DNA of 64,000 nt, from the NCBI RefSeq assembly GCF_018141445.1, contig NZ_CP058649.1, positions 5,909,001 to 5,973,000 on the forward strand, given 5' to 3'. Origin of the DNA: Vallitalea pronyensis (GTDB lineage: Bacteria > Bacillota > Clostridia > Lachnospirales > Vallitaleaceae). The notes beneath the pieces were generated by a model. The model was not told where the DNA came from, did not search any database, and saw nothing but the letters and a program-made list of their open reading frames with translations. This document shows, in pieces, positions 25,233 to 35,571 of the stretch (position 1 is the stretch's first letter; each line of letters begins with the position of its first letter). A program made the translations under genes and the position numbers.

Positions 25233-25382
25233 ACTACAAGAATGAGCAAATGTGCATTATTGCTTATTCTTTGAACAATAAAAATTTAATAAAAATTGGA
25301 TGAAGTTTTATGTAAATATAGGGCAGGAGAAAAAGTTGAGTCACTTTTCCAACCTCAATAATCATTTACAATGTGAATACGC

Positions 25383-26234
25383 CTATATTGACTTGTTTCC
25401 AAATACTTGCATTGCTCTGCTGACATCTTCCTCCATTTTCTTCGTTGCGGCTAGGGCAAGGTCTGGGAAAAATTGTACATCCTCCTTCGCAAGCAATGTT
25501 TTTATGGCTTCAACACCTGCACGTGCCATATAGGAATAATAATTAATTTTACGTATACCAAGTGAAATGGCTGTCTTATAATCTGCTGGGCTAACCCCTG
25601 ACCCACCATGCATCACCAAAGGAATGTGGACTAACTCTTTTATTTTCTTAATTCGCTCAAAATCCAACTTAGGCGTTGTGGTGTAAAAGCCATGAGCTGT
25701 TCCAAATGATGCTGCTAGAGCATCGATACCAGTTTCCTTAACAAACCTTGCAGCATCATGGGGATCTGTATACATATCTTCTATGGGTCGTTCTGTGGGT
25801 GTACTTCCTGATTCTCTTCCACCTAATATACCCATCTCGGCTTCAATACTGGCACCGTATTTTCTCGCTAAAGCAACAGCCTTTTTCGTATGTACTACAT
25901 TCTCTTTATAGGATAATAATGACCCATCATACATAATGGACGTGAAGCCAATTTCTAGTGCTTTTTCAATATACGTAAGGGTATCACCATGATCTAAATG
26001 GACACATACAGGTACTTTGGCTTGTTTTGCAATATGAAGCATAATGGGACCGATGATGTGTATGGGCATGACACTTTCGTGTACTTCAGCATGGGTTAAC
26101 ATAACAGGCTGTTTGTTTTTTTCTGCCGCTGCAATAACAGCCATGATAATCTCTAGATTAGGACTATTAAATGCCCCTACAGCACTATGACGTTCCTCTG
26201 CTATATCCAGTATTTCTTTCATGGTCACTAACAT
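25383..26234 (-). CDS. Class II fructose/tagatose-bisphosphate-type aldolase
   Basis: A 283-residue class II aldolase (GatY/KbaY/FbaA family). Zinc ligands and active-site segments are visible: VCVHLDHGDT near residue 80, the GTAHGFY His near 178 and VMHGGSGV near 208. It is the third gene of a kinase-isomerase-aldolase operon and should cleave the phosphorylated ketose made by the two upstream genes into dihydroxyacetone phosphate plus an aldehyde. RBS GGAGG before the ATG. The exact sugar is not shown. Confidence 0.87.
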   Translation of the reverse strand: MLVTMKEILDIAEERHSAVGAFNSPNLEIIMAVIAAAEKNKQPVMLTHAEVHESVMPIHIIGPIMLHIAKQAKVPVCVHLDHGDTLTYIEKALEIGFTSIMYDGSLLSYKENVVHTKKAVALARKYGASIEAEMGILGGRESGSTPTERPIEDMYTDPHDAARFVKETGIDALAASFGTAHGFYTTTPKLDFERIKKIKELVHIPLVMHGGSGVSPADYKTAISLGIRKINYYSYMARAGVEAIKTLLAKEDVQFFPDLALAATKKMEEDVSRAMQVFGNKSI

Positions 26235-26294
26235 TTTATTTCCTCCATTCCTGTCACTTTATTTGATAGATTGTTTTTAGCCGCCAAACACCTT

Positions 26295-27695
26295 CTAGGA
26301 ATCAATGTCTATGACGTCATATTTAAGATAATGTTTAAATGCTTCTTCAAGTATATGTTTCATTTTACCTACACCAACTGTTGTATGATGTTTAAATCCA
26401 TTTCTTGCTAATTTTCTGAGCTTACTTTCCAATGCTTCAATATGTGCTACGCCACCGCATCCGAAGAAACCGTCTTCAATGACATCTTCTGTGAATTCAC
26501 CTTCGCTTACATACATATACAGCTTACCGTCCTCTGTCTTACAATTGGAATACGTCATTGGAAAGGAGCGAATGCGACCCTCATTTGTTCCCCACCCTGT
26601 ATCTGGAGCAGTCTTGGCAATCATTTTGTGATCCGTTATACACCCCTTAGTGGTCATTAATGATGTTGGAACAGGTCCACAATGGAAAAGTACAACCTTG
26701 TCAACCTCATCACCATAATTATTGTTCCAATCCAGACAAGCTGTGGCTTGCTCTGAGGCTAAATACATGGCTCTCATGGTGATGGCAGAACATAAGTCCA
26801 TCTCGCAGGAAGCCGCAATACCTCGATCATTCAGTTCCCCAAGGATAACACATGGGCTTACGTGCAAGATCTGCTGCATTTCGATCCAGCATCGTAGTGT
26901 GATGGCATCCAATTGATAGGTTTCAATATAGTCATCGATTACAACTGCCACTTTTGCCAGATTATCCATTTGGTGAGCAGGTACACGTGAAAAGTCGGAA
27001 TACTGTTGAAGGACTTCTTTCTTGTGTACGACTTTATCAAGATTGCTGTTCATATGCTGAACTTTATGAATCAGGTCTGACAAATCAAAGGATTCAATGG
27101 TGATACCATATCGTTGAACGGTTACTTCATCATATCTGACCGTTTTAAAGGCTGTTGTCCTTGCACCAATACAACCAACATTGAAATGACGCATACCTTT
27201 TACAACCCGGCAGATTGCCGCGAAATCTTTTAAGGTCTGGTTAAACGCATCGGATGAGGGATGTACCACATGTGACCCCAGTAAGGTATAGGGTACTTGA
27301 TATTGTTCAAACACATCTGTTACACTAAATTTTCCACAATAAGCATCTCGACGGGTTGAAAAGCCCATTTTGCCAATTTCATCTGGATAGGCTTGCATTA
27401 AGATAGGTACACCTGTCTGTTCAAGGGCTGTAATGGCACCATTTTCATCAATAAATATAGGCATAGACAGGATGACCCCGTCAAATTCTCCTTTGTGTTC
27501 TTCCAACCATTTGGCATAGATTCTGCCTTCATCCCTTGTTTCTACGGCACCATATTGGGTTGCACTTTCATCTATCATCAAATAGTTGCAACCTGCTTTT
27601 GATACCGCTTCAGCCACTTCCCGTCTTGCATCAAGAATTAGTTCTTCAGGCATAAAGCCCCTGTTTCCAAAAAATAATGCGAATGTCGTCTTCAT
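26295..27695 (-). CDS. L-fucose/L-arabinose isomerase family protein
   Basis: A 466-residue protein of the FucI/AraA-type isomerase superfamily, in the shorter class than the 590-residue E. coli FucI. Probable metal ligands lie in CEMD, LDWNNNYGDE and LFHCGPVP near the C-terminal third. RBS AAGGAGG. It lies between the sugar kinase and aldolase genes and should isomerise the aldose to the ketose. L-fucose, D-arabinose or another deoxyhexose or pentose are all possible. Confidence 0.82.
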   Translation of the reverse strand: MKTTFALFFGNRGFMPEELILDARREVAEAVSKAGCNYLMIDESATQYGAVETRDEGRIYAKWLEEHKGEFDGVILSMPIFIDENGAITALEQTGVPILMQAYPDEIGKMGFSTRRDAYCGKFSVTDVFEQYQVPYTLLGSHVVHPSSDAFNQTLKDFAAICRVVKGMRHFNVGCIGARTTAFKTVRYDEVTVQRYGITIESFDLSDLIHKVQHMNSNLDKVVHKKEVLQQYSDFSRVPAHQMDNLAKVAVVIDDYIETYQLDAITLRCWIEMQQILHVSPCVILGELNDRGIAASCEMDLCSAITMRAMYLASEQATACLDWNNNYGDEVDKVVLFHCGPVPTSLMTTKGCITDHKMIAKTAPDTGWGTNEGRIRSFPMTYSNCKTEDGKLYMYVSEGEFTEDVIEDGFFGCGGVAHIEALESKLRKLARNGFKHHTTVGVGKMKHILEEAFKHYLKYDVIDIDS

Positions 27696-27733
27696 TGTTG
27701 TCCTCCTTAACTGTTGACATGTATTATTTACTT

Positions 27734-29221
27734 CTATATGTTTTTGATTGCTGGGTATATCTTTTTGTACTTTTCATATAAATCATCATATAGAGCACTC
27801 ATTCCTTCATTGGGGTAATATGTTTTATGCAATGTGACAAAGATTGATTCCGCTTCTTCTATGGAGTTAAACATCCCACATGCAATCCCAGCCAACATGA
27901 CACAGCCTAAGGTGCCTGATTGAGCTGCACCTAACGATGTGACTGGTTTTTTTAAGATATCTGCTTTCATCTGAAGCCAGATTTCTGACGTTGCGCCACC
28001 ACCTGTAGCTCTAATACAATCAACGTGTACTCCCGCCTGGGATAGCCGTTCCAAATTCAGCCGCATTTCATATGTCACACCTTCCATTAGACCTTTGTAA
28101 AGATCCTCTTTTGTTGTATCCAGGGTTAACCCTAGGATAGTACCTTTTGCTTCCATATCCATATAAGGCGTACCTGCACCTGCAAAATAAGGTAAAATCA
28201 AGAGACCTGTTGGTTTGGTATTATCCACTTGTGCATTAAAGTAATCATAGTCACTTTGATCCTCTTTTTTGTTTGCTTTGGCTTCTAGGGCACCTATTTT
28301 TTCTCTGTACCACTTCAACAATGCGCCACCTGTAAACGAAAACGCATACGTGACATGTAAATCATGAAGGAAAGGCATTCTTGCAAAGTTCCCTCTGTGT
28401 AATAACCTTTCATCCACATCACGGTTATGATAAATACTGGTCATGCATTCAACCGTACCTGTACCATCAACAACCATGCCTTCTTTGTAGACACCTGTTC
28501 CAATAGCCGCGGCAATTTGGTCATGACACCCTGACACGATAAGCGTTTTTTCATTAATGCCTAACGCCTTTGCCAATGGTGTCTTAATGGGTCCAGCAGT
28601 TGTACCAATAGGAACAACCTTAGGTAACATTGACTTGTCAATACCTGCAAACGATAAGATAGCCTCATCCCACATCAAAGTATGTACATTAAAGGCCATC
28701 GTTCTTGCTGCCAGAGAATGATCAATCTGAAAAATGCCGCTTAACTTATAGACAATGTAATCTTCAAAAAGACAGATTCTCTTACATTTTTCAAAGACCT
28801 TGGGTTGATTGTTTTTAAGCCACATGAGTTTAACGATGGTGTACATGATATCTGGACATAAACCTGTAATTTTGTTCAGATACTCTGTTCCAAAATGATG
28901 GATAAGATGTTGGCATTCTTCTCTTCCATTTGGATCGGAAAACAACAGTGAATCCCATACGGGCTCATGATTTATGTCCAATAGAACTGCCGCTTCACCA
29001 AAAGATGTTACACCAATTCCTTTTAAATCGGTTACATGCTTAACAGCATCACCTATCACCTCCTGAACCTTTTCCCATACAACAGATGGGCTTATTTTAT
29101 GCATTTCAGGGGATATGTCTGACTTATACGCTTCATATGATTCACTTATTAACTGACCTTTATCATTGTAAATGGTACATTTACAACCTGTTGTTCCAAT
29201 GTCGATACCAGCAACTGTCAT
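27734..29221 (-). CDS. FGGY family carbohydrate kinase
   Basis: A 495-residue FGGY kinase (xylulokinase/fuculokinase type) with the phosphate-binding GIDIGTTGCKCTIYN at the start and a second ATP-binding region VDGTGTVEC near residue 250. It is the first gene of the catabolic operon and divergent from the PocR-AraC gene, whose product probably activates it. It should phosphorylate the ketose produced by the isomerase encoded next. Confidence 0.87.
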   Translation of the reverse strand: MTVAGIDIGTTGCKCTIYNDKGQLISESYEAYKSDISPEMHKISPSVVWEKVQEVIGDAVKHVTDLKGIGVTSFGEAAVLLDINHEPVWDSLLFSDPNGREECQHLIHHFGTEYLNKITGLCPDIMYTIVKLMWLKNNQPKVFEKCKRICLFEDYIVYKLSGIFQIDHSLAARTMAFNVHTLMWDEAILSFAGIDKSMLPKVVPIGTTAGPIKTPLAKALGINEKTLIVSGCHDQIAAAIGTGVYKEGMVVDGTGTVECMTSIYHNRDVDERLLHRGNFARMPFLHDLHVTYAFSFTGGALLKWYREKIGALEAKANKKEDQSDYDYFNAQVDNTKPTGLLILPYFAGAGTPYMDMEAKGTILGLTLDTTKEDLYKGLMEGVTYEMRLNLERLSQAGVHVDCIRATGGGATSEIWLQMKADILKKPVTSLGAAQSGTLGCVMLAGIACGMFNSIEEAESIFVTLHKTYYPNEGMSALYDDLYEKYKKIYPAIKNI

Positions 29222-29347
29222 CCTATCTATCCTCGCTCTCTTTTTCTCAATAGTGCATCTCTATACTATTGACAATACAACAAATCCCTGTATACTTATA
29301 GATAAGTTTGTTCTAATAATAGTAATTTTGTCCGGAGTGGTGATGGT

Positions 29348-30193
29348 ATGAATCTATTATTCAATATTAACGATCTCAAAAACCTGTTGGTGGATTATTA
29401 CAACCTCACAAAAATGCGTATTGCCATCTTTGATGATGGTTTTCACGAAATTGCTTCTTATCCTGATCGTTTATCCACTTATTGTCGTATCATTCGTAAC
29501 GACGTTGCCATGCATAAGAAATGTACGCTATGTGACTACAACGCATTCATTCAATGCAAACAACAGAAGTCTCTCCATATTTATGCCTGTCACGCTGGTT
29601 TAACAGAGGCTATCGTACCCATCTTTGCAGACCAAACCATTATTGGATATATCATGTTAGGTCAAGTATTGACCACTAAGGATAGACATGCATTATGGCA
29701 TGAAATCTCAGAGTCCATGAAGGCGCATGATGTGGATCTCACGGCTTTAAAAATTGCCTTTGACAACAAAAGAAATGTGCATCAAAATGTGATTAATTCT
29801 TCCGCTCATATGATGAAAATCTGTGCCAGCTATCTCTACTCCAGCCATAAATTGGTACTAAAAAAAGACTCTCTCCCACAAAAAATCGATGTTTTTATTG
29901 GAGAAAATCTTAGGAACGACTTGTCTGTGCCCCTTATCTGCAATCAGTTTCAAATCGGTAAAACAAAGCTTTATGACATTGCTAATCAAAGTTATGGTAT
30001 GGGTATTGCTAAACATATTACACAGATTCGTTTGCAAAGAGCCAAAGAATACCTTATGGATACGGATCTTCCAATATACGAAATTGCAGACTTGGTGGGG
30101 ATCTATGACTATAATTATTTTACAAAGGTATTCAAAAAAGAAACAGGCGTTACCCCCAAAGATTTTAGAAAGGGCAACACACTTCCTGTTTGA
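29348..30193 (+). CDS. PocR-domain AraC family regulator
   Basis: A 281-residue protein. Residues 1-150 form a PocR ligand-binding domain with its conserved cysteines (CRIIRND, KKCTLCD, IYACHAGLTE) and the IIGYIMLGQVL strand. Residues 180-278 form the AraC helix-turn-helix pair ending YNYFTKVFKKETGVTPKDFR. It is divergent from the kinase/isomerase/aldolase operon. PocR was named from the propanediol-utilisation activator; sugars such as fucose and rhamnose yield propanediol, which fits this location. Confidence 0.87.
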   Translation: MNLLFNINDLKNLLVDYYNLTKMRIAIFDDGFHEIASYPDRLSTYCRIIRNDVAMHKKCTLCDYNAFIQCKQQKSLHIYACHAGLTEAIVPIFADQTIIGYIMLGQVLTTKDRHALWHEISESMKAHDVDLTALKIAFDNKRNVHQNVINSSAHMMKICASYLYSSHKLVLKKDSLPQKIDVFIGENLRNDLSVPLICNQFQIGKTKLYDIANQSYGMGIAKHITQIRLQRAKEYLMDTDLPIYEIADLVGIYDYNYFTKVFKKETGVTPKDFRKGNTLPV

Positions 30194-30224
30194 ATGAGCA
30201 TACGCCTAGAGTAATCAACTAATT

Positions 30225-32018
30225 TTATTGCTTTCTTATATACACATAGTAGGCCCCTATGTAGGTTAAGTCTTCATTAATAAATCGCGTTCGCATGTTA
30301 TAATCACCTTTCTCAAGATGCATGATAAATACAACGCTTTTATCTTCCAATGAAACATCACGTTCCTGACGCTGTCCACAGACATCAACAAGTGCTTTAA
30401 CCACCTTATAAGCTCTGCCTTCTGGCTTATCCTCTTTCCTATCCGTTCCACTTTCTCCCTTACATGATGCACAGATTGATAATTGAGATTCTCTCGGCCA
30501 ACGTCGGAGTTCAATGGCATATTCTCCAGAATCCACAACACGTATGGCCCAAAAACCTGTACCATCAATACCTTCTCGTGTATGGCGTTGTGAAAAGCAC
30601 ATGGCGACGCAATCGTGCCACCCGTGACATGTTAACTTTGTCTCTTCTTCTTTCCTAATGTACATGGGGCTGTATATCATAGCATCATCCACCCTTGCAT
30701 CATACCAATCTTCATAATACAAGGTGAGTTCGTTAGCTAATATTACGTTATCTTTATAAATATCATACCTTTCAGAAGGGTCTTTTTCAATATCATAGAT
30801 TTCCGGTTCTATGGTTGCAGGTGAACCAAAATTTCCTGTAGCAAAAGGATTACTTTCAAGGGTTAATGGTCTAACAAGTCTTGTTGTATCGCGTAATACC
30901 GTATAGTCTTTATACTTTTGAGGCATATCCCGCTGCATATTATGAATAACTAACGTACGTCCTTGATTAAGATGGGTTTCACCTCTGGATAATGCCCCAT
31001 ACATACTGATACCATCTAACTGGTCATATGCATCCAGCTTAGGTAAGTGACATAAGTCAATATACGTGGTTAATAAGTCAAAATGCGTTGTTAAGCCATA
31101 GACTTGTCGCGATTTTCCAAGAACATTGCCCGGCGTAGTTATAAAACACGCATTTCTATGAGCCCCTTCATAAGTTGAACCTTTTTTCCCACGCATGTTT
31201 GCGTTATAACCATCTAAGAGATGCCCTTCTTGATCAATACTGCATCCTGTGGCTGTGCCATTATCGCCAAAGAATGTGATAATGGTGTTATCATAGACTT
31301 TTCGTTCTTTTAGATATGCCACCAATCGACCTATATTCTCATCAATGGATTCAATCATTCCAAAGAATTTTGCTCTTTTTTCAGGTACACCAGCCTGTAT
31401 ATACTTATCATAATATGCTGGATCAACATTAAATGGCCCGTGAGGAGCATTGGTTGGTATATAGCAAAAAAATGGTTGATCTGCATGAATAGCATCATCC
31501 ATAAAAGTCATGGCAGAGCTAAACCAATTGTCGGTACAGTAACCTTGAAATTTTGTGGGTACACCATTGACTAAATAAGTATCATCATAATAATCGTTGT
31601 TCCAATAATCCGGTATTTCACCAATAACACCACCGCCAAATGAGTGAGCCACATCAAAACCACGTTGGTGTGGGTGATAGGGATAGGTATCCCCTAAATG
31701 CCATTTACCAAACATACCCGTCCTATAGCCACCTGCTTTAAAGTAATCTGCCATGGTATACAGGTCAGGTTTCATATAAAAACGACCGTTGAGTGTTGAA
31801 TAAACGCCCGCTCCAAAAGAATATCTTCCTGACATTAATGCAGCTCTGGTTGGTGCACATAGAGGATCGGTATGAAAACTTTCCAAGGAAATGGATGTGT
31901 CATGGAGCTTATCCAGATTAGGGGTCTTCAACCATGGATTGCCATGAGCGCCAATATCCCCATACCCTTGATCGTCTGTAACAATTAATATGACATGCTT
32001 CTTTTTAACATCATTCAT
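30225..32018 (-). CDS. Arylsulfatase-type sulfatase
   Basis: The start is the ATG at 32018 with AGAGGAG 6 bases upstream. The 597-residue cytoplasmic-looking enzyme has no signal peptide. The N-terminal metal site TDDQGYGD is followed by the formylglycine motif CAPTR-ALMSGR, where C54 would be oxidised by an anaerobic sulfatase-maturating enzyme. Further family marks are GKWHLGD and FFGDNGTATG. A C-terminal beta domain follows. The divergent AraC gene at 32181 is the likely regulator. The substrate is probably a sulfated sugar linked to the adjacent catabolic operon. Confidence 0.88.
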   Translation of the reverse strand: MNDVKKKHVILIVTDDQGYGDIGAHGNPWLKTPNLDKLHDTSISLESFHTDPLCAPTRAALMSGRYSFGAGVYSTLNGRFYMKPDLYTMADYFKAGGYRTGMFGKWHLGDTYPYHPHQRGFDVAHSFGGGVIGEIPDYWNNDYYDDTYLVNGVPTKFQGYCTDNWFSSAMTFMDDAIHADQPFFCYIPTNAPHGPFNVDPAYYDKYIQAGVPEKRAKFFGMIESIDENIGRLVAYLKERKVYDNTIITFFGDNGTATGCSIDQEGHLLDGYNANMRGKKGSTYEGAHRNACFITTPGNVLGKSRQVYGLTTHFDLLTTYIDLCHLPKLDAYDQLDGISMYGALSRGETHLNQGRTLVIHNMQRDMPQKYKDYTVLRDTTRLVRPLTLESNPFATGNFGSPATIEPEIYDIEKDPSERYDIYKDNVILANELTLYYEDWYDARVDDAMIYSPMYIRKEEETKLTCHGWHDCVAMCFSQRHTREGIDGTGFWAIRVVDSGEYAIELRRWPRESQLSICASCKGESGTDRKEDKPEGRAYKVVKALVDVCGQRQERDVSLEDKSVVFIMHLEKGDYNMRTRFINEDLTYIGAYYVYIRKQ

Positions 32019-32180
32019 TCTTATCTCCTCTATATCCATTCTTAATGACTAGCTTATTAGTGATGATTATACACCTTATCATCTTTTCATAACATGTCAT
32101 TCACCTAAATTCATATCTTTTTTCGTCTTTATCATGTATACTGATAACATTACGATTCATCCATCATTCAAGAAGGAGCC

Positions 32181-33017
32181 ATGACCATTATGTCGTCAGC
32201 TATTAAGTTTTATGCTAATCAACTCCCTAACGTGTCAGCAGTAGGGAAAATAACGTTAAAAAAACCAAGAATTCATGTGAACCAGATTGCACATATCAAC
32301 TATCTGATTTTTGTTCTTAAGGGTACATTTTATGTGAGTGAAGAAGACCGACACTATGCTGCAAAAGAAGGACAAGTTTTCTTTAGGCAATCAGGTAAAC
32401 ATCATTATAGTCAAACCTATATGCCTATAGGCACAACATGGTTCTGGGTGTCTTTCTCCTATGATACCTTAGGTAAAACCGTTCAAGAATCCTGCCCAGA
32501 CATCCCATGTTATGCATTGCCTCAACTAACAACCATGAGCAATCAGCAACATCTATTTCAGAAACTAGAGTCCATGTATCATCTGTATCATGCCTCTAAC
32601 CCCTATAAAATACCCCATTTAGCTGCTGAACTTACGAGCATTTTCTACACTATTCTTGCTAACCCACCCCATCATCATTCGGGTAGTGAGATGCTTGTTA
32701 AGAAAGTCAATGAACTTCTGATGCTCCAACTTCACAGCACATTTGATGCACATAAAATAGCTGCTAAAATAAACATGGATTATAGCTATATCGGGAAGTG
32801 CTATAAAGCCCAAACCGGCACAACCATTAATCATCATTTTAACAGCTTAAAGATTCAAAAAGCTATTGCATATATGGAAGACGGGTCCATGAACATCTCA
32901 CAGATGAGTGAGGTTCTCGGCTATCCCAATCCCTATTATTTCAGTCGAGTGTTCAAAAAGTTCACCAGCTTATCCCCTAGTGCATTCATGAAACAAATGC
33001 CCTTACAACAAGACTGA
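32181..33017 (+). CDS. AraC family transcriptional regulator
   Basis: A 278-residue protein with an N-terminal cupin-like sensor half and C-terminal double helix-turn-helix (MDYSYIGKCYKAQTGT, then LGYPNPYYFSRVFKKFTSLS). The first ATG is only 2 bases after GGAG, while the in-frame ATG at 32190 is 11 bases after it, so the start is uncertain by three codons. It is paralogous to the AraC protein at 4335-5162 and divergent from the sulfatase gene, which it probably controls. Confidence 0.88.
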   Translation: MTIMSSAIKFYANQLPNVSAVGKITLKKPRIHVNQIAHINYLIFVLKGTFYVSEEDRHYAAKEGQVFFRQSGKHHYSQTYMPIGTTWFWVSFSYDTLGKTVQESCPDIPCYALPQLTTMSNQQHLFQKLESMYHLYHASNPYKIPHLAAELTSIFYTILANPPHHHSGSEMLVKKVNELLMLQLHSTFDAHKIAAKINMDYSYIGKCYKAQTGTTINHHFNSLKIQKAIAYMEDGSMNISQMSEVLGYPNPYYFSRVFKKFTSLSPSAFMKQMPLQQD

Positions 33018-33354
33018 TGACACTTATCATGATTACTCTAGAATGATACTGAAATCCCTATACATGGTTTTGCCATGTTCTAAAGTCCTTCATGTTTATA
33101 TTCCTTTACGGATTATGATAAAACCTTATGTCTAGTACTATGCATATAAAATCCATAATTTTTACCAAATGTGTGTCTATAGCTACAGTTTTTTTTAATA
33201 GAATATATTATAATCTACAAGAATGTATTTTGATATTTGCTGATTCGCTTAGATGACAAAGCAACAGTGTTAATAATAAGCATACTACATGCATATTGCA
33301 AGCATGATATCATATGTCTTGATGTTAGTTAAATACATATCCATGAAAAAAAGA

Positions 33355-33505
33355 AAATAAGGTGCTCAACAAGAGATAATAGGGAAAACGGTGAAAGTCC
33401 GTTACAGCCCCCGCTACTGTAAGCAGTTATGAAATCATATAAACCACTGGTATCTACTGGGAAGGTTTGAGAGTAAGTTAAGCTGCAAGTCAGGAGACCT
33501 GCCTT
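33355..33505 (+). ncRNA. Cobalamin riboswitch
   Basis: The conserved B12-element segments occur in order: GGTGCTCAACAAGAGATAAT, GGGAAAACGGTGAAAGTCCG, ACAGCCCCCGCTACTGTAA, CCACTGG, GGGAAGGTTTGAGAGTAAG and GTCAGGAGACCTGCC. It lies 5' of a peptide/nickel-type ABC importer operon. A Rho-independent terminator at 33611-33637 is the expected expression platform. Adenosylcobalamin or another corrinoid should lower expression. No clear promoter was recognised in 33018-33354. Confidence 0.93.
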
Positions 33506-33610
33506 TTTTCAGAATGAAGACTTCGGTGGGAAGTTTTGTTGTTCAAATTTAAATGATATGATGAAAAGATTCTATTTGCATTGTATATATGATTAAATTT
33601 GTCAATGCTT

Positions 33611-33637
33611 AACCACCTTTAACAGGGTGGTTTTTTT
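33611..33637 (+). terminator. Terminator downstream of the cobalamin riboswitch
   Basis: AACCACC (33611-33617) pairs with GGTGGTT (33626-33632) and is followed by seven T in total. It lies about 105 nt after the aptamer and 35 nt before the permease start, so it is the probable attenuator of the riboswitch. Confidence 0.8.
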
Positions 33638-33671
33638 ATGATTGGTTAGCACATTTGAAGGAGTTTTTGAA

Positions 33672-34637
33672 GTGAAAAAACAGTTTAAAACTTTCAAGGA
33701 TTATTGTATAGCCTTTGTATGTCTTGTTTTATTAAACTTTATGCTACCAAGATTACTGCCAGGTGACCCTGTAACAGCTCTGGCTGGAGAACAAGTAGTC
33801 TATGACATGACACCGGAAATGCATCAGCAATTACTTGAAGAATTTCAATTAGACAAGCCCATTACCATACAACTCGTTCGTTATCTCAAGTCAATTGTTC
33901 AATTTGATTTTGGTTATTCTTACTTCTATAAGAAAAAAGTAATAGACCTCTTACGTTTACATTTACCTTGGACACTGGCTTTAATCGTTACTAGCATGCT
34001 GATATCTATAGGCATAGGTTATGTCACTGGCATAGAAAGCAGCTATCATCATGGCAAGCCCATGGATAAGATTCTGTTAAGTGCCATGATGTTTATAAGT
34101 GGATTTCCACAATTTTTTTTAGGTATGCTTTTATTATTGTTTTTTAGTATCTATCTTGGCTGGCTGCCTATGGGAGGATGTGAAACACCTTGTTCAACCT
34201 TTACAGGTCTGACTCGAGTAAAAGATATAATGGTACATATGGTTCTCCCTGTTATAACCCTTGTTATTTCCGAAGTATCAAACATGTATTTATTAACAAG
34301 AAGTACCGCCATATCCATAAGTAAAAGAACATTTATGGGTACCGCTGTGGCAAAAGGATTAAAGGATAGACTGATTAAACATCGTTATTTAGGCAAGAAC
34401 TGCTTTATAACACTATTAACCCTGTCTGCAATCATGATGGGAAGAATGTTTGTGGGGGTACTGCTAATTGAAGTTGTTTTTGCCTATCCTGGACTTGGAA
34501 GTCTCATTTTTGAGGCTGTAAAAGCCAGAGATTATCCCGTTTTACAAGGTGTTTTTCTCATAGTAGCATTTATGGTGCTTCTGATGAATGGACTAGCAGA
34601 ATCCATTCAATTTACATATAGTCGTAAACAATTTTAA
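33672..34637 (+). CDS. ABC permease (OppB/NikB type), B12-regulated
   Basis: The start is taken as the GTG at 33672, 8 bases after GAAGGAG; the frame extends to 33642 without a ribosome site. The 321-residue, six-helix DppB/NikB-type permease has RLLPGDPVTALAG near the N-terminus and the ATPase-contact loop TAVAKGLKDRLIKHRYLGKN near residue 230. It is the first gene behind the cobalamin riboswitch, which makes cobalt, nickel or a corrinoid-related ligand likely. Confidence 0.88.
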   Translation: MKKQFKTFKDYCIAFVCLVLLNFMLPRLLPGDPVTALAGEQVVYDMTPEMHQQLLEEFQLDKPITIQLVRYLKSIVQFDFGYSYFYKKKVIDLLRLHLPWTLALIVTSMLISIGIGYVTGIESSYHHGKPMDKILLSAMMFISGFPQFFLGMLLLLFFSIYLGWLPMGGCETPCSTFTGLTRVKDIMVHMVLPVITLVISEVSNMYLLTRSTAISISKRTFMGTAVAKGLKDRLIKHRYLGKNCFITLLTLSAIMMGRMFVGVLLIEVVFAYPGLGSLIFEAVKARDYPVLQGVFLIVAFMVLLMNGLAESIQFTYSRKQF

Positions 34638-34719
34638 CCCACGGATAAGCATGAATTGTGTTATGAAATTATGACCCTTTCCTTTTGTTTATCCCGTATG
34701 AGAGGATAGGAAGTTCCGT

Positions 34720-35571
34720 ATGGATATGACAAAAAAGATAGCTATCAAGATAATTTTGAAAGATAAGTGTATGTTAATGGGGACTTGTCTATTGGTATTA
34801 TTTTCACTGGTGGTGATGATTGTACCTTTTATGAACTTACCCTCACCCTCTTGTTCTACAAAAGAAGTGTTTCTTAAACCTTCATTGATTCATCTCCTAG
34901 GAACAAACGATATGGGACAAGATATTTTTTCCAGACTTCTGTTTGGATTACGGACTTCTATGTTCATTAGCTTGTCTGTTGGGGTAATTGCAACATCTAT
35001 TTCAGGCTTTTTAGGTATTTTATCAGCCCTAACAGGTGGACTTTTGGATCGGTTCATTTTAAGGATCTGTGATATATTTTTAGCACTTCCAGAATTTATC
35101 ATCTGCTTACTAGTTGCCTCTTATATACGTCCTAACCTCATCACCTTGATTGTCATCATCAGTATGTTAAATTGGCAGGGTCCACTAAAAGTTTTGCGTT
35201 CTCAAGCACTCATCTGTAGTAAAGATTTGCCCGTAACAACAGCTAGAACCTTTGGTGCTAACAACATGTATCTCTTAAGAAAACACATTATTCCTAACAT
35301 CTCCCCCCTTCTATTATCTATTTTTATTCGCAATGTTAGGATGGCTGTTTTTATGGAAGCCAGCTTTTCTTATTTGGGATTAGTAGCACCTGAAGTCGTT
35401 AGCTTTGGAAAAATAATGAGCAATGCCATGTCCTTTACTTATTTAGAGGTTTGGAAATGGTGGTTGTTACCTGTAGGCATAACGCTTTCTTTATTTTTAC
35501 TTGCATTATCCTATATGGGTTATTCGGTAGAAAATCGTAAAAGCATTGACTTGGAGGAAGATATATCGTGA
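34720..35571 (+). CDS. ABC permease (OppC/NikC type), B12-regulated
   Basis: A 283-residue permease with the OppC-type segment LLGTNDMGQDIFSRLLFGLR near residue 60 and the EAA loop ARTFGANNMYLLRKHIIPN near residue 180. It partners the permease encoded 83 bp upstream. RBS AGGAAG precedes the ATG. Its last 4 bp overlap the ATPase gene, indicating coupled translation. Confidence 0.88.
   Translation: MDMTKKIAIKIILKDKCMLMGTCLLVLFSLVVMIVPFMNLPSPSCSTKEVFLKPSLIHLLGTNDMGQDIFSRLLFGLRTSMFISLSVGVIATSISGFLGILSALTGGLLDRFILRICDIFLALPEFIICLLVASYIRPNLITLIVIISMLNWQGPLKVLRSQALICSKDLPVTTARTFGANNMYLLRKHIIPNISPLLLSIFIRNVRMAVFMEASFSYLGLVAPEVVSFGKIMSNAMSFTYLEVWKWWLLPVGITLSLFLLALSYMGYSVENRKSIDLEEDIS

Noticed and set aside
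25270-25382. Terminator after the aldolase gene
   Set aside because: A GGAAAAGT/ACTTTTTC hairpin exists, but the stem is A/T-rich and its T run is part of the stem, so support is too weak to list as a feature.
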